Positions 8,956 through 17,582 of a stretch of 64,000 bases of DNA are shown here, one piece after another (within the stretch, counting starts at the first letter, position 1; every line of letters begins with the position of its first letter). Below the pieces are notes generated by a model. It worked only from the letters and a program-made list of their open reading frames with translations. It ran no database searches and had not been told where the DNA came from. Made by a program: the position numbers and the translations under genes. The stretch comes from an uncultured Tessaracoccus sp. (GTDB lineage Bacteria > Actinomycetota > Actinomycetes > Propionibacteriales > Propionibacteriaceae), in the NCBI RefSeq assembly GCF_943914565.1, contig NZ_CALUCN010000005.1:1-64000 (forward strand), written 5' to 3'.

Positions 8956-10473
8956 TCAACCGATCGTGCCGTCCGGCTGCCCGTCGACGGGGTCCCCGCC
9001 GGGCACCTGGTCGCCGGTCATCGTGCGGTAGGCCTGCTCGATGCGGTTGCCCACCTCCTCGTCGATGTTGCGCCAGTACTCGAACACGCGGGAGAGCACG
9101 GGTTCCTGCACGTCCGGGATCAGGGTCCCCGCCACGGTCTCGACGAGCCGTTCGCGCTGTGCGTCGTCGAAGACGTCCCGCACCAGCGTGCCCGCCTGGC
9201 CGAAGTCGTCGTCCTCGGCGTGGAGTGCGTACGCCGCGCGGATCATCGCACCGTCGGACTCCCAGCCGTTGTCGACGGGGCCCTCGGTGTCCTGGTAGGC
9301 GCGGCCGGTGGAGTTCGGCGCGTACACCGCCGCGTCGCCGCTGTGGTGGTACTCCATCTGCCCCTCCTTGTTGTAGGAGTTGACGGGCACGATCGGCTGG
9401 TTCACCGGCAGCTGCTGGAAGTTGGTGCCGATCCGGTTGCGGTGCGCGTCCGGGTAGGAGAAGATCCGGCCGAGCAGCATCTTGTCCGGCGAGATGCCGG
9501 TGCCCGGCACCATGTTCGACGGGCTGAACGCCGCCTGCTCGATCTGCGCGAAGTGGTTCGTCGGGTTCTCGTTCAGCGTGAACCGGCCCACCTCGTGCAG
9601 CGGGTAGTCCTTGTGCGACCACGTCTTGGTGAGGTCGAACGGGTTGTAGCGGTAGTCCTTGGCCTCGTCGTAGGGCATGACCTGCACGTGCAGCGTCCAG
9701 CTGGGGAAGTCGCCGCGGGCGATCGCGTCGAAGAGGTCGCGGCGGTGGAAGTCCGCGTCCTCACCGGCGAGCTTGCCGGCCTCCTCGTTGGTGAGGTTCT
9801 CGACGCCCTGGTCGGAGTGGAAGTGGTACTTCACCCAGAAACGCTCGCCGTCGGCGTTGACCCACATGTAGGTGTGCGACGAGTAGCCGTTCATGTGCCG
9901 CCACGAGCGCGGCAGGCCGCGGTCGCCCATCAGGTAGGTCACCTGGTGCGCGCTCTCGGGCGAGAGGGTCCAGAAGTCCCACTGCATGTGGTTGGACCTG
10001 AGGCCCGAGTCGGGCAGGCGCTTCTGGGAGTGGATGAAGTCGGGAAACTTCATCGGGTCGCGCACGAAGAAGACGGGCGTGTTGTTGCCCACCATGTCGA
10101 AGTTGCCGTCCTCGGTGTAGAACTTCAGCGCGAACCCGCGGACGTCACGCCACGTGTCGGGCGAGCCGAGCTCACCGGCGACGGTCGAGAACCGCGCGAG
10201 CATCCGCGTGCGCTTGCCGGGCTGGAGGAAGTCGGCCTTCGTCCAGCGGCGCACGTCCTGCGTGACGACGAACTCGCCGAACGCGCCGGAGCCCTTCGCG
10301 TGCGGGCTGCGCTCGGGCACGCGCTCGCGGTCGAAGCGCGCGAGCTTCTCGACGAGGTTCACGTCATGCAGCAGCAGCGGGCCGTCGCGGCCGACGCTCA
10401 GCGAGTGCGCGTCGGACTCGCGGCGGGCGCCGGCGTCGGTGGTGGAGTGGGGGTGCTGAGGATCGTGAGGCAT
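8956..10473 (-). CDS. katA: Monofunctional heme catalase
   Basis: A 505-residue small-subunit, clade 3-type catalase that splits hydrogen peroxide into water and oxygen in the cytoplasm. The catalytic His is H58 in [11 protein letters not shown], the distal Asn is N131 in [11 protein letters not shown], and the proximal heme-ligand block [12 protein letters not shown] (Tyr near residue 341) is intact. The ATG at 10473 has GGAA a few bases upstream. It is monocistronic: the upstream BtuF-like gene is separated by a terminator-like stem at 10524-10548. Confidence 0.97.
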   Translation of the reverse strand: MPHDPQHPHSTTDAGARRESDAHSLSVGRDGPLLLHDVNLVEKLARFDRERVPERSPHAKGSGAFGEFVVTQDVRRWTKADFLQPGKRTRMLARFSTVAGELGSPDTWRDVRGFALKFYTEDGNFDMVGNNTPVFFVRDPMKFPDFIHSQKRLPDSGLRSNHMQWDFWTLSPESAHQVTYLMGDRGLPRSWRHMNGYSSHTYMWVNADGERFWVKYHFHSDQGVENLTNEEAGKLAGEDADFHRRDLFDAIARGDFPSWTLHVQVMPYDEAKDYRYNPFDLTKTWSHKDYPLHEVGRFTLNENPTNHFAQIEQAAFSPSNMVPGTGISPDKMLLGRIFSYPDAHRNRIGTNFQQLPVNQPIVPVNSYNKEGQMEYHHSGDAAVYAPNSTGRAYQDTEGPVDNGWESDGAMIRAAYALHAEDDDFGQAGTLVRDVFDDAQRERLVETVAGTLIPDVQEPVLSRVFEYWRNIDEEVGNRIEQAYRTMTGDQVPGGDPVDGQPDGTIG

Positions 10474-10523
10474 GGTGTTCCTTCCCTCGAGACTGCTTCC
10501 CCCCAGTTTCCCGGACCGCGAGC

Positions 10524-10548
10524 CGCGCCCGCAGCGATATCGGGCGCG
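10524..10548 (-). terminator. Stem-loop between the BtuF-like gene and catalase
   Basis: CGCGCCCG (10524-10531) pairs with CGGGCGCG (10541-10548) around a 9-nt loop. It lies past the BtuF-like stop codon and before the catalase gene, so it probably separates the two units. Confidence 0.55.
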
Positions 10549-10587
10549 TTGCAGGGACGTTCACCGGCGGCGAACCGGCGCGGCAGG

Positions 10588-11337
10588 TCAGGCGAGCGCA
10601 GCGCCGCACGCGTCGACGAGTGCACGCCTCGCGCGGACCATCGTCGGGCCATACCAGAACAGCCATCGTCCCTCGACGAGGGTCGAGCGCGCGAAGTCCT
10701 CGCGGTCCGCGGGCCCGAACGGGTAGGGCTCGTCGGGCAGGAGCACCAGCGCGTCCGCCCCGACGGCGGTCTGCTCGAGGTGCGGATACCTGCGGTGGTC
10801 ACGTGCGACGACGTTCACGAGTCCGAGCCGGCGGAGCACGTCATCAGCGTAGGTGTTGGCGCCCACCCACATCCACGGGTCCCGCCAGATCGGCACCGCG
10901 ACCCGGGCGCGGTCGAACGGCGCGGGCTCGGCCCAGACGCGTTCGGCCTCGTCGAGCCAGGCGAGGTGCGGGGCGTCGAGGACGTGGAGGAGCCGGCGCA
11001 GGCTCGCCAGCGCCTCGTCGACGGTGTCGATGCGGGTCACCCACACGTCGATGCCGCGTTCGCGCAGCCGGCGCACGTCGAGCTCGCGGTTCTCCTCCTC
11101 GTTGGCGACGACGAGTTCCGGTCGGAGCGCGGCGATCCGGGCGAGGTCCGGGTTCTTCGTGCCGCGCACGCGTTCGACGTCGAGCCACGGGGGTGCCACG
11201 CAGTACTCGGTCGCGCCTACGAGCAGACCCGGTGCGCTCGTCGCGATGGCCTCGGTGAGGGACGGCACGAGGGAGACCACGCGTCGCGGGGGAGCGGCGA
11301 GCTCGAACTCCCGGCCCAAGTCGTCGACGACGTGCAT
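10588..11337 (-). CDS. Cytoplasmic BtuF/helical-backbone metal receptor-like protein
   Basis: A 249-residue protein with the fold of the class III periplasmic binding proteins used for cobalamin and siderophores. It opens with a beta-hairpin domain and RRVVSLVPSLTEAI, then LRPELVVANEEENR, both typical BtuF blocks. It has no signal peptide or lipobox and no permease or ATPase beside it, so it is unlikely to serve an importer in the usual way. Known stand-alone members are often labelled cobalamin-binding protein. The start at 11337 has GAGGAG upstream and a -10-like TAGGGT at 11369-11374; the frame is open much further upstream but runs antisense through the CDF gene. Confidence 0.82.
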   Translation of the reverse strand: MHVVDDLGREFELAAPPRRVVSLVPSLTEAIATSAPGLLVGATEYCVAPPWLDVERVRGTKNPDLARIAALRPELVVANEEENRELDVRRLRERGIDVWVTRIDTVDEALASLRRLLHVLDAPHLAWLDEAERVWAEPAPFDRARVAVPIWRDPWMWVGANTYADDVLRRLGLVNVVARDHRRYPHLEQTAVGADALVLLPDEPYPFGPADREDFARSTLVEGRWLFWYGPTMVRARRALVDACGAALA

Positions 11338-11368
11338 GCTGGCGCTCCTCTCGTGCCTTGCCACCGCC

Positions 11369-11374
11369 ACCCTA
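11369..11374 (-). promoter_or_regulatory. -10 hexamer TAGGGT of the BtuF-like gene
   Basis: Minus-strand TAGGGT about 31 bases before the ATG, leaving room for a short leader with the GAGGAG ribosome-binding site. It is divergent from the CDF promoter. Confidence 0.4.
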
Positions 11375-11404
11375 CGCCCGGGCACCCACTGCGGTGGCCG
11401 TTGG

Positions 11405-11410
11405 TACGCT
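11405..11410 (+). promoter_or_regulatory. -10 hexamer TACGCT of the CDF gene
   Basis: Plus-strand TACGCT 26 bases before the ATG at 11437, with GAGGAG in between. No clear -35 is visible. Confidence 0.4.
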
Positions 11411-11436
11411 GACCGGCACGAGACGAGGAGGGCGCG

Positions 11437-12354
11437 ATGGGCACGGGGCACGACCACGGCGCACACACCACCGACCGCGCCCGGCTGGGCGGCGCGCTCG
11501 CCGTGACCGCCACGATCCTCGTCGCCGAGGTCGTCGGCGCGTGGTGGAGCGGGTCGCTCGCGCTGCTCGTCGACGCGGCCCACGTCCTCACCGATTCGTT
11601 CGGGCTGGTGGTGGCCCTCGTCGCCGCGACGTTGGTCCGGCGCCCTGCGACGTCCCGGCGCACGTGGGGATGGCGACGGGCCGAGGTGATCGCCGCGGCG
11701 GTGCAGGCCTCGATCCTCACGGTGGTGGGCGTCTACGCGCTCGCCGAGGGCGTCGCCCGGCTCGTGTCCCCACCCGCGGTCGCCTCGACGGGCATGCTGC
11801 TCGTGGGCGTGCTCGGTCTCGTGGGCAACCTCGCCGCGATGGGCATCCTCGTGGGCGGGCGGCACGGCAACCTGAACCTGCGCGCGGCGTTCCTCGAGGT
11901 GACGGCCGACGCGCTCGGCTCGGTGGCCGTGGTCGTCGCCGCCGTGGTGATCGGGTGGACGGGCTGGACGAGGGCCGACGCCATCGCCGGCATCCTCGTC
12001 GCCGCCCTCGTCGTGCCCCGTGCCGTCGCGCTCCTGCGCACGTCGGGGGCGGTGCTGCTCGAGTCCACGCCAGCTGGCCTGGACCTCGATCTCGTGCGTG
12101 CGCACGTGCTCTCGATCGACCACGTCGTGGGGGTCCACGATCTGCACGCCTCCGAGGTCGCCTCGGGGCTGCCCACGCTCACGTGTCACGTGGTGCTCGA
12201 GGACCGGTGCTTCGCCGACCAGCACTGCCTGTCGGTGCTCGCGCAGTTGCAGCAGTGCGTGGCGACGCACCACGCCGTCGCGATCGAGCACTGCACGTTC
12301 CAGCTCGAGAGCCGGGCCATCGCCCGGGACCATGCCGACCAACTCCACGCCTGA
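11437..12354 (+). CDS. Cation diffusion facilitator family transporter
   Basis: A 305-residue CDF protein, predicted to export a divalent metal such as zinc in exchange for protons. The short N-terminus is His-rich (GTGHDHGAH). Six membrane helices are followed by a C-terminal cytoplasmic metallochaperone-like domain. The helix II metal motif is intact (H49 and D53 in HVLTD). The helix V motif reads EVTAD (E154, D158), where most zinc CDFs have HxxxD, so ion selectivity may differ. The ATG has GAGGAG upstream. Confidence 0.93.
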   Translation: MGTGHDHGAHTTDRARLGGALAVTATILVAEVVGAWWSGSLALLVDAAHVLTDSFGLVVALVAATLVRRPATSRRTWGWRRAEVIAAAVQASILTVVGVYALAEGVARLVSPPAVASTGMLLVGVLGLVGNLAAMGILVGGRHGNLNLRAAFLEVTADALGSVAVVVAAVVIGWTGWTRADAIAGILVAALVVPRAVALLRTSGAVLLESTPAGLDLDLVRAHVLSIDHVVGVHDLHASEVASGLPTLTCHVVLEDRCFADQHCLSVLAQLQQCVATHHAVAIEHCTFQLESRAIARDHADQLHA

Positions 12355-12495
12355 CGCGCGCCGTCAGCAGCCACCCCCGTACGGCACCGGCAGAGCCTAA
12401 CGCGCGACGAGGTCACGCTCCGGGCCCTCACCGACGACCTGGCCGCTTCCTGCCGAGGTCACGGACAGGGCTCGGGCGACCGGGTCGGGCGTTCC

Positions 12496-12501
12496 TATCG
12501 T
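12496..12501 (+). promoter_or_regulatory. -10 hexamer TATCGT of the secreted NlpC/P60-like gene
   Basis: TATCGT lies 37 bases before the ATG at 12539, compatible with a short leader that includes the AAAGG ribosome-binding site. Confidence 0.4.
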
Positions 12502-12538
12502 GGAGACGCAATCGCAACCCCCAACGAAAGGCCAAGAC

Positions 12539-13144
12539 ATGTCCACGAACCCCTCTTGGGCGCGACGGATCACCCTCGGCGTCGTCGGCGCCGCGGCTGC
12601 ACTCGGCACCACGCTCGTCCCGGCGCAGGCCGCCACCACCGGCACCCCGGCGCTCCCGGCGAACGCCCCCGCCGCGGGCGCCCTGCAGGTGGATCCCGGT
12701 GCGCCGCACGAGGTCGGCGCGCCGATCGACCGGGCGCTCGTCAAGGCGCGCGCCCTCACCTGGGTCGACCAGGGCGTGCCCTACAGCATGGAGGCGTACC
12801 ACCCCGATCCGCAGGGCCGCAACTACCGCACCGACTGCTCCGGGTTCGTCTCGATGGCGTTCCACCTGCCCGACTCGCTGAGCACGGTCACGCTGCCCGA
12901 GCACTTCACCCCGATCGACAAGGGCGACCTGCGGCCCGGTGACATCATCGGCAACCTGGGCCCCGGCAGCGCCGGCGCCGCGGGTCACGTCGTGATCTTC
13001 GACGGCTGGGTCGAGGGCTCGAACCAGACCCGCTTCCACTCGATCGAGGAGCGCGGCGACGCCGGCGCGGTCTCCAACGAGCGCACCTTCGGCGACAGCT
13101 ACTGGAACCAGCAGGGCTACCGCTACAACCAGATCGCCGACTGA
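12539..13144 (+). CDS. Secreted NlpC/P60-like protein
   Basis: A 201-residue exported protein. The N-terminus is a Sec signal peptide (positive residues, a long hydrophobic core, then PAQAATT). The mature part shows the NlpC/P60-type catalytic pattern: Cys100 in YRTDCSGFVS and His150 in GHVVIFDGW. Such enzymes cleave gamma-D-glutamyl bonds in peptidoglycan stem peptides; this one has no wall-binding repeat, and its real substrate is not known. The start at 12539 is preferred over an ATG 39 bases upstream because of the AAAGG spacing and the signal peptide. A stem at 13176-13205 terminates it. Confidence 0.8.
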   Translation: MSTNPSWARRITLGVVGAAAALGTTLVPAQAATTGTPALPANAPAAGALQVDPGAPHEVGAPIDRALVKARALTWVDQGVPYSMEAYHPDPQGRNYRTDCSGFVSMAFHLPDSLSTVTLPEHFTPIDKGDLRPGDIIGNLGPGSAGAAGHVVIFDGWVEGSNQTRFHSIEERGDAGAVSNERTFGDSYWNQQGYRYNQIAD

Positions 13145-13175
13145 CCCCGCCAGGTCTCGCTGTTCTCCCCTCAGG

Positions 13176-13205
13176 TCCCCGCTCCGCCACCGGGTGGAGC
13201 GGGGA
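13176..13205 (+). terminator. Terminator hairpin after the NlpC/P60-like gene
   Basis: TCCCCGCTCC (13176-13185) pairs with GGAGCGGGGA (13196-13205), and the loop can pair further. It starts 32 bases past the stop codon and is followed by ATCGTCC rather than a T run. Confidence 0.7.
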
Positions 13206-13280
13206 TCGTCCATTCGGTTGACGCGAGGTTCACCCATTGCCGCGATGTGCGAACCGGCCGTCGCTGGTCGGATGGGAGGC

Positions 13281-15350
13281 ATGGTTGACACACGCACACC
13301 CAGGCACTGCTCCGACCGCCTCACGTCCCGTCGCGGGGCATGGATCGCCCTCGCCTGCGCGGTGGCGGTCCTCGCCGCGCTGTTCGGGCTGATCCGGCCC
13401 GCCGACACCGACGCGGCCGCGGGGCAGGCGCCGGTGGACTCGGAGTCGCAGCAGGTCAGCCGGCTCCTCGAGCAGTTCCCCGACGCGGATCGGCAGCCGG
13501 TGCTCGTCGTCGCGACGAGGCAGGACGGAGGGGCGTTGTCGCAGGCGGACCTCGACGCGCTGGGCTCACTCCGCGCGGTCGAGGACCTGCAGGAGGGGGA
13601 TCGCCCCGTCGAGCCGACGGTGAGTGAGGACGGCGAGGCGGCCGTGCTCGTCGCGCCGATCACGGTGGGGGAGGACAACACCGCGACCGCTGAGGTCATC
13701 AAGGAGTTGCGTGCCGACCTCGCGACGGAGACGCCCGACGGGTTGTCCCTGGAGGTGACCGGCGGGCCCGCGTTCGGCGCCGACGTGGCCGCGGCCTTCG
13801 ACGGCGCGGACGTCACGTTGCTCATGGTGACCGTGGCCATCGTCGCGGTGCTGCTCATCGTCACCTACCGGTCGCCGGTGCTGTGGCTGGTGCCGCTGGT
13901 CGTCGTCGCGCTCGCCGACGGTCTCGCCGGGCGGGTCACCGCCGCGGCCGGCGCGGCGTGGGGATTCGACTTCGACGCCGGCATCGTGAGCGTGCTCGTG
14001 TTCGGCGCGGGCACCAACTACGCACTGCTGCTCGTCTCCCGGTACAGGGAGGAGCTCGAGCGCACCGACGACGACCGCGCGGCCCTCAGCGCTGCATGGC
14101 GGCACACGGTGCCGGCGATCCTCGCGTCGAACGTGACGGTCGTGCTCGCCCTGCTCACGCTGCTGTTCGCGTCGATCCCGATGACGCGCGGCCTCGGCGT
14201 CCCGGCCGCACTCGGCCTGCTCATCGCCCTCGTCGCGGTGCTGTTCGTGCTGCCGCCGGCGCTGGCGGTCTTCGGCCGGCGGCTGTTCTGGCCGTTCGTG
14301 CCCCGTCCGGGCGCGAACCGGCGCAGCGGCGGTGTCTGGCAACGGGTGGCGTCGCAGGTGGTGGCGCGCCCCGTCGCGGCGGTGCTCGCCGGCCTCGCGC
14401 TGCTCGGCGTCATGGCGACGGGCCTCATCGGCACGTCGGTCGGGCTGGACCAGCTGGGCAAGTTCCGCGTCGCGTCGGAGTCGGCCAGTGGGTTGCGTAC
14501 GCTCTCGGCGCACTTCGCGCCCGGTGAGGCGCAGCCGATCTGGGTGGTGGCGAACAGCGCGCACGCCGACGACGTGGTCGCCGCCGTCCAGGACACCGAC
14601 GGCATCGTGCGGGCTCACCCGGTGGGTGCCACCGAGGACGAGGCCCTCACGAAGATCATGGTGACGAGCGAACACTCGCCCGGCACGGATCCGAGCCTCG
14701 CCCAGATCGGCACGCTGCGCGACGTCGTGCACGCCGTCGACGGGGCTGACGCGAAGGTGGGTGGCCAGGTCGCCACCGAGCTCGACGCCCGGGCGGGCAA
14801 CGAGCACGATCTCGCCGTGGTGGCGCCGCTGGTGCTCGCCGTCAGCTTCGTCGTGTTGCTCGTGCTGGTGCGCTCGCTCGTCGCACCGGTGCTGCTCCTC
14901 GTCATGAACCTGGCCAGCGCGGTGGCGGCGATCGGCGCCGGCGCCTGGCTCAGCCGCACGGTGATGGGCCAGCCCGCGCTCGACCTGCAGGTGCCGATCC
15001 TCGCGTTCCTGTTCCTCGTGGCGCTGGGCATCGACTACACGATCTTCCTCGTGCACCGCGCCAGGCACGAGGCCGCGGCATCCGGCACGCGACAGGGCAT
15101 GGTCGAGGCGGTCGCGCACACCGGCAGCGTCATCACCAGCGCGGGCATCGTGCTGGCCGCGGTGTTCGCCGCCCTGGGTGTGCTGCCGCTGGTCACGCTG
15201 GGGCAGCTGGGCCTCATCGTCGGGCTGGGTGTGCTCGTCGACACGCTGGTGGTGCGCACCGTGATCGTGCCCGCCCTGTTCGCGCTCGTCGGCGACCGCA
15301 TCTGGTGGCCCCGCCGCGTCGAGGCTGCGGAGCCCCGGCACGCGGCCTGA
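13281..15350 (+). CDS. MMPL family (RND superfamily) transporter
   Basis: A protein of about 690 residues with the MMPL layout: a first helix, a large extracytoplasmic domain, five helices, then the same again. Conserved features include the FGAGTNYALLLVSRYREE segment in the first half and LGIDYTIFLVHRARHE in the second. Relatives in actinobacteria export lipids, siderophores or small hydrophobic compounds; the cargo here is unknown. The start is uncertain: ATGs at 13245, 13272 and 13281 are in frame, and GGGAGG sits very close to the last. Its 3' end nearly meets the convergent LacI gene. Confidence 0.9.
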   Translation: MVDTRTPRHCSDRLTSRRGAWIALACAVAVLAALFGLIRPADTDAAAGQAPVDSESQQVSRLLEQFPDADRQPVLVVATRQDGGALSQADLDALGSLRAVEDLQEGDRPVEPTVSEDGEAAVLVAPITVGEDNTATAEVIKELRADLATETPDGLSLEVTGGPAFGADVAAAFDGADVTLLMVTVAIVAVLLIVTYRSPVLWLVPLVVVALADGLAGRVTAAAGAAWGFDFDAGIVSVLVFGAGTNYALLLVSRYREELERTDDDRAALSAAWRHTVPAILASNVTVVLALLTLLFASIPMTRGLGVPAALGLLIALVAVLFVLPPALAVFGRRLFWPFVPRPGANRRSGGVWQRVASQVVARPVAAVLAGLALLGVMATGLIGTSVGLDQLGKFRVASESASGLRTLSAHFAPGEAQPIWVVANSAHADDVVAAVQDTDGIVRAHPVGATEDEALTKIMVTSEHSPGTDPSLAQIGTLRDVVHAVDGADAKVGGQVATELDARAGNEHDLAVVAPLVLAVSFVVLLVLVRSLVAPVLLLVMNLASAVAAIGAGAWLSRTVMGQPALDLQVPILAFLFLVALGIDYTIFLVHRARHEAAASGTRQGMVEAVAHTGSVITSAGIVLAAVFAALGVLPLVTLGQLGLIVGLGVLVDTLVVRTVIVPALFALVGDRIWWPRRVEAAEPRHAA

Positions 15351-15358
15351 CCGTAGCC

Positions 15359-16372
15359 TCAGCTCGCCGGTGGCGGTGCGGTGGAGCCGCGCACCAGCAG
15401 CTCGGTGGGGATGCGGACGACCTGCACGGACCCTGGAGCGCCGAGACCGAGCGCGAGCGCCGCGGCGGCCTCGCCCATGGCCTGGAAGTCCAAGCGGACG
15501 GTGGTGAGGGCGGGGGAGGCGCACCGCGCGAGCGGATGGTCGTCCATCCCGATGACGGAGACGTCCTCGGGCACCCGCCGCCCGGCGTCCGCGAGGCCAG
15601 CCAGGACGCCGAGGGCCAGGTCGTCGTTGCCGCACAGGATCCCGGTCACACCCGCGTCGATCGCCCGCGTCGCGGCGCGACGCCCGGTGCTGGCCGACCA
15701 GCCGGTGCCGAGCGGGGCGACCTCGCCGAGCCCGGCCCGGCGGATCACGTGGCGCCAGCCGCGCACTCGGGGATCGGGGTGGCCTGCCGCGGGGACGCCG
15801 ACGAAGCCGATGCGACGATGCCCCAGCCCGACCAGGTGTTCCGTGGCCTCGACGGCGCCGCTGAAGTCGTCGATCCAGGCCCGAGGAAGGTCGAGCGTCT
15901 CGGACGGGTAGCCGCCCGCGATCGCGACGGGCACGTCGCGGGGGAGCTCGGTGATGATCTCCACCGCGGGGGAGTCGAACTCGAGCACGACCGCGCCGTC
16001 GATACGGTCCCGGAGCGCCGAAGTCAGGGTGCGGTGCCGTTCCTCGGGGGAGCCTGCGAGCACGTGGATCACGACGTCGACGTGGGCCGTGCGGGCGCCG
16101 GCTGTGATGCCGGAGAGCGTCTCCCAGTACCCGGTGCGCGTGATGTCGCTGGTGAAGGCCGCGAGCCTCGGCGCCGGAGTCTCGTGCCCGACGTAGCCCA
16201 GTTGGCGTGCGACGGCGCGCACGTGCTCGCTGGCCGCGGGGCGGTTGGCCGCGCCGTCGTCGGGGTGGGAGAGGGCCCGCGACGCGGTGGCGAGGGAGAC
16301 CGCAGCGCGTGCGGCGACCTCGCGCAACGTCGGTGGGGCCCAAGGCCTCCGCACCTCACGGCCGTGTCCCAT
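15359..16372 (-). CDS. LacI family transcriptional regulator
   Basis: A 337-residue repressor. The N-terminal helix-turn-helix has the LacI pattern (TLREVAARAAVSLATASRAL), followed by a hinge and a periplasmic-binding-protein-like effector domain containing GILCGNDDLALGVL and the C-terminal VSVIGMDDHPLA block. It lies 47 bp downstream of the GH16 gene on the same strand, so both are probably co-transcribed. The likely operator is the perfect palindrome at 17463-17478 between GH16 and the divergent alpha-galactosidase operon. The effector is presumably a galactose-containing sugar, which is inference from the neighbours. Confidence 0.95.
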   Translation of the reverse strand: MGHGREVRRPWAPPTLREVAARAAVSLATASRALSHPDDGAANRPAASEHVRAVARQLGYVGHETPAPRLAAFTSDITRTGYWETLSGITAGARTAHVDVVIHVLAGSPEERHRTLTSALRDRIDGAVVLEFDSPAVEIITELPRDVPVAIAGGYPSETLDLPRAWIDDFSGAVEATEHLVGLGHRRIGFVGVPAAGHPDPRVRGWRHVIRRAGLGEVAPLGTGWSASTGRRAATRAIDAGVTGILCGNDDLALGVLAGLADAGRRVPEDVSVIGMDDHPLARCASPALTTVRLDFQAMGEAAAALALGLGAPGSVQVVRIPTELLVRGSTAPPPAS

Positions 16373-16419
16373 GAGTGGGAGTATTGCATCACGCACCTCG
16401 GGGTGCGGCCCCTGCCCGG

Positions 16420-17376
16420 TCAGCGCACGAACCTCCAGCGCTGCGCGGCGGTACCGTCCGGGGCAGCCTGCACCAGCTGCCCGTCGGCGCCGACGGCCAA
16501 GGCGAGCCCGCTGAACTTCGACCGGATCGTCCAGGCCCCGTCTCCGGCCGACAGGACGTGCCACCGGCGGACGCTGCCGGCCGAGGTCTCGTCGTCGTGG
16601 CCCGGGACGTGGAGTACGAAGGGGCGTCCGAGGTGCCCCTCGAGACTCAGGACCTGGTGTCTCGACATGCGGGTGAGGGACGGGTCGGGGGCCGGGAGTT
16701 CCCAGGCGAGTTGCCGATCGAACCAGCAGCGAAGGAGACCATCGCGCCGTTCGATGCCGTAGGTGTGGAAGTCGCGCGAAATGTCCGCGATGCCCGTGTC
16801 GGCATTCACGCCACCGAATGCGACGTGCAGGTCCCCGCGATTGTCCGGCCAGATGTGGGTGGCGGAATTGATCTGCGAGAAGGTGAACGTCTCCAGCACG
16901 TCGATCTCCGGGTTGGGGTTCGCGCCCCGCAGGAGCTGGTCGACACCGTCGCGGTTCGACGACTGGAGCCAGATCGCGGAGAGGACGTTGGCCCGGCTGT
17001 CAAGCACGCGTGCCCGCACCTCGACGTAGCTGCGCACGCCGGGCAGGTCGACGTGGGACTCGACCGCCCCGTAGTGGAAGCCGTTGTTCTCGGCCGGCGT
17101 CGCCCGCAACTGCAGCATGCCAGGGGCGAACGTGACGTGGTCCGGACGGAAGACGCCGGCGCCGGAACGGGGATACCACAGTCCCTGGTGCCAGATGCGT
17201 GCGCTCCTCGCCGGGTCGCGGAAATCGTCGCTCAGCGACGGGCTGTGCGTCCATCCGTCGAGTGAGAGTCGACGTGGGTCCGGGTGAGCGGCGGCGAGCC
17301 CGGTCCGGGCCCACACACCCGCTGCGAGCAACGCGGCTCCCGCGAACAGTTGACGGCGATTGAAGGTGACGCGCAT
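16420..17376 (-). CDS. Secreted GH16-family glycoside hydrolase with C-terminal lectin-like segment
   Basis: A 318-residue exported enzyme. The N-terminus carries an Arg-Arg pair (residues 7-8, NRRQLFAGAALLAAG) before a hydrophobic stretch, resembling a Tat signal. The catalytic core has the GH16 motif ExDxxE as EIDVLE (E157, D159, E162), the nucleophile and acid/base of retaining endo-beta-glucanases, galactanases, agarases and carrageenases. The last 45 residues end in AAQRWRFVR, resembling one repeat of a ricin-type trefoil with its QxW. The exact polysaccharide is not readable; a galactan would suit the neighbouring alpha-galactosidase. The start at 17376 has AAAGG/GGGAAAG upstream. Confidence 0.85.
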   Translation of the reverse strand: MRVTFNRRQLFAGAALLAAGVWARTGLAAAHPDPRRLSLDGWTHSPSLSDDFRDPARSARIWHQGLWYPRSGAGVFRPDHVTFAPGMLQLRATPAENNGFHYGAVESHVDLPGVRSYVEVRARVLDSRANVLSAIWLQSSNRDGVDQLLRGANPNPEIDVLETFTFSQINSATHIWPDNRGDLHVAFGGVNADTGIADISRDFHTYGIERRDGLLRCWFDRQLAWELPAPDPSLTRMSRHQVLSLEGHLGRPFVLHVPGHDDETSAGSVRRWHVLSAGDGAWTIRSKFSGLALAVGADGQLVQAAPDGTAAQRWRFVR

Positions 17377-17416
17377 GGACGCTTTCCCTTTCAGGTGGAC
17401 GACAGTGTCGAGCACG

Positions 17417-17422
17417 AATGTA
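17417..17422 (-). promoter_or_regulatory. -10 hexamer TACATT of the GH16-lacI unit
   Basis: Minus-strand TACATT 40 bases before the GH16 ATG. The palindrome at 17463-17478 lies upstream of it. Confidence 0.35.
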
Positions 17423-17462
17423 GCCCGTACCGGCGGCGAATGGGCGCACGTCGAGCACACCT

Positions 17463-17478
17463 TGAAACACGTGTTTCA
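17463..17478. promoter_or_regulatory. 16-bp perfect palindrome, probable LacI-family operator
   Basis: TGAAACACGTGTTTCA is fully self-complementary with a central CG, the hallmark of LacI/GalR operators. It lies midway between the divergent -10 elements of GH16 (17417-17422) and GH36 (17510-17515), where one bound dimer could control both units. Confidence 0.8.
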
Positions 17479-17509
17479 GCGGCGCTGGTGGCAGTGGCAG
17501 ACCCTGACC

Positions 17510-17515
17510 TACGCT
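17510..17515 (+). promoter_or_regulatory. -10 hexamer TACGCT of the alpha-galactosidase operon
   Basis: TACGCT lies 68 bases before the GTG start, giving a leader of about 60 nt. The -35 region falls just downstream of the palindromic operator. Confidence 0.4.
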
Positions 17516-17582
17516 GATGCGTGTTCCGGTGTGCACGCCACCGACGGCGTGTGTGCATTCCCACCGTTCCAGGGGAGGTCCC

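Noticed and set aside
13566..16343. A 925-codon minus-strand frame spanning the MMPL and LacI genes
   Set aside because: Its tail is antisense to MMPL and its head is out of frame with LacI; the composition is Arg-rich noise.
17517..17582. In-frame GTG extension of the alpha-galactosidase with two cysteines, considered as a second leader peptide
   Set aside because: It has no stop before the gene, no leaderless spacing, and the GTG at 17583 has a strong ribosome-binding site.
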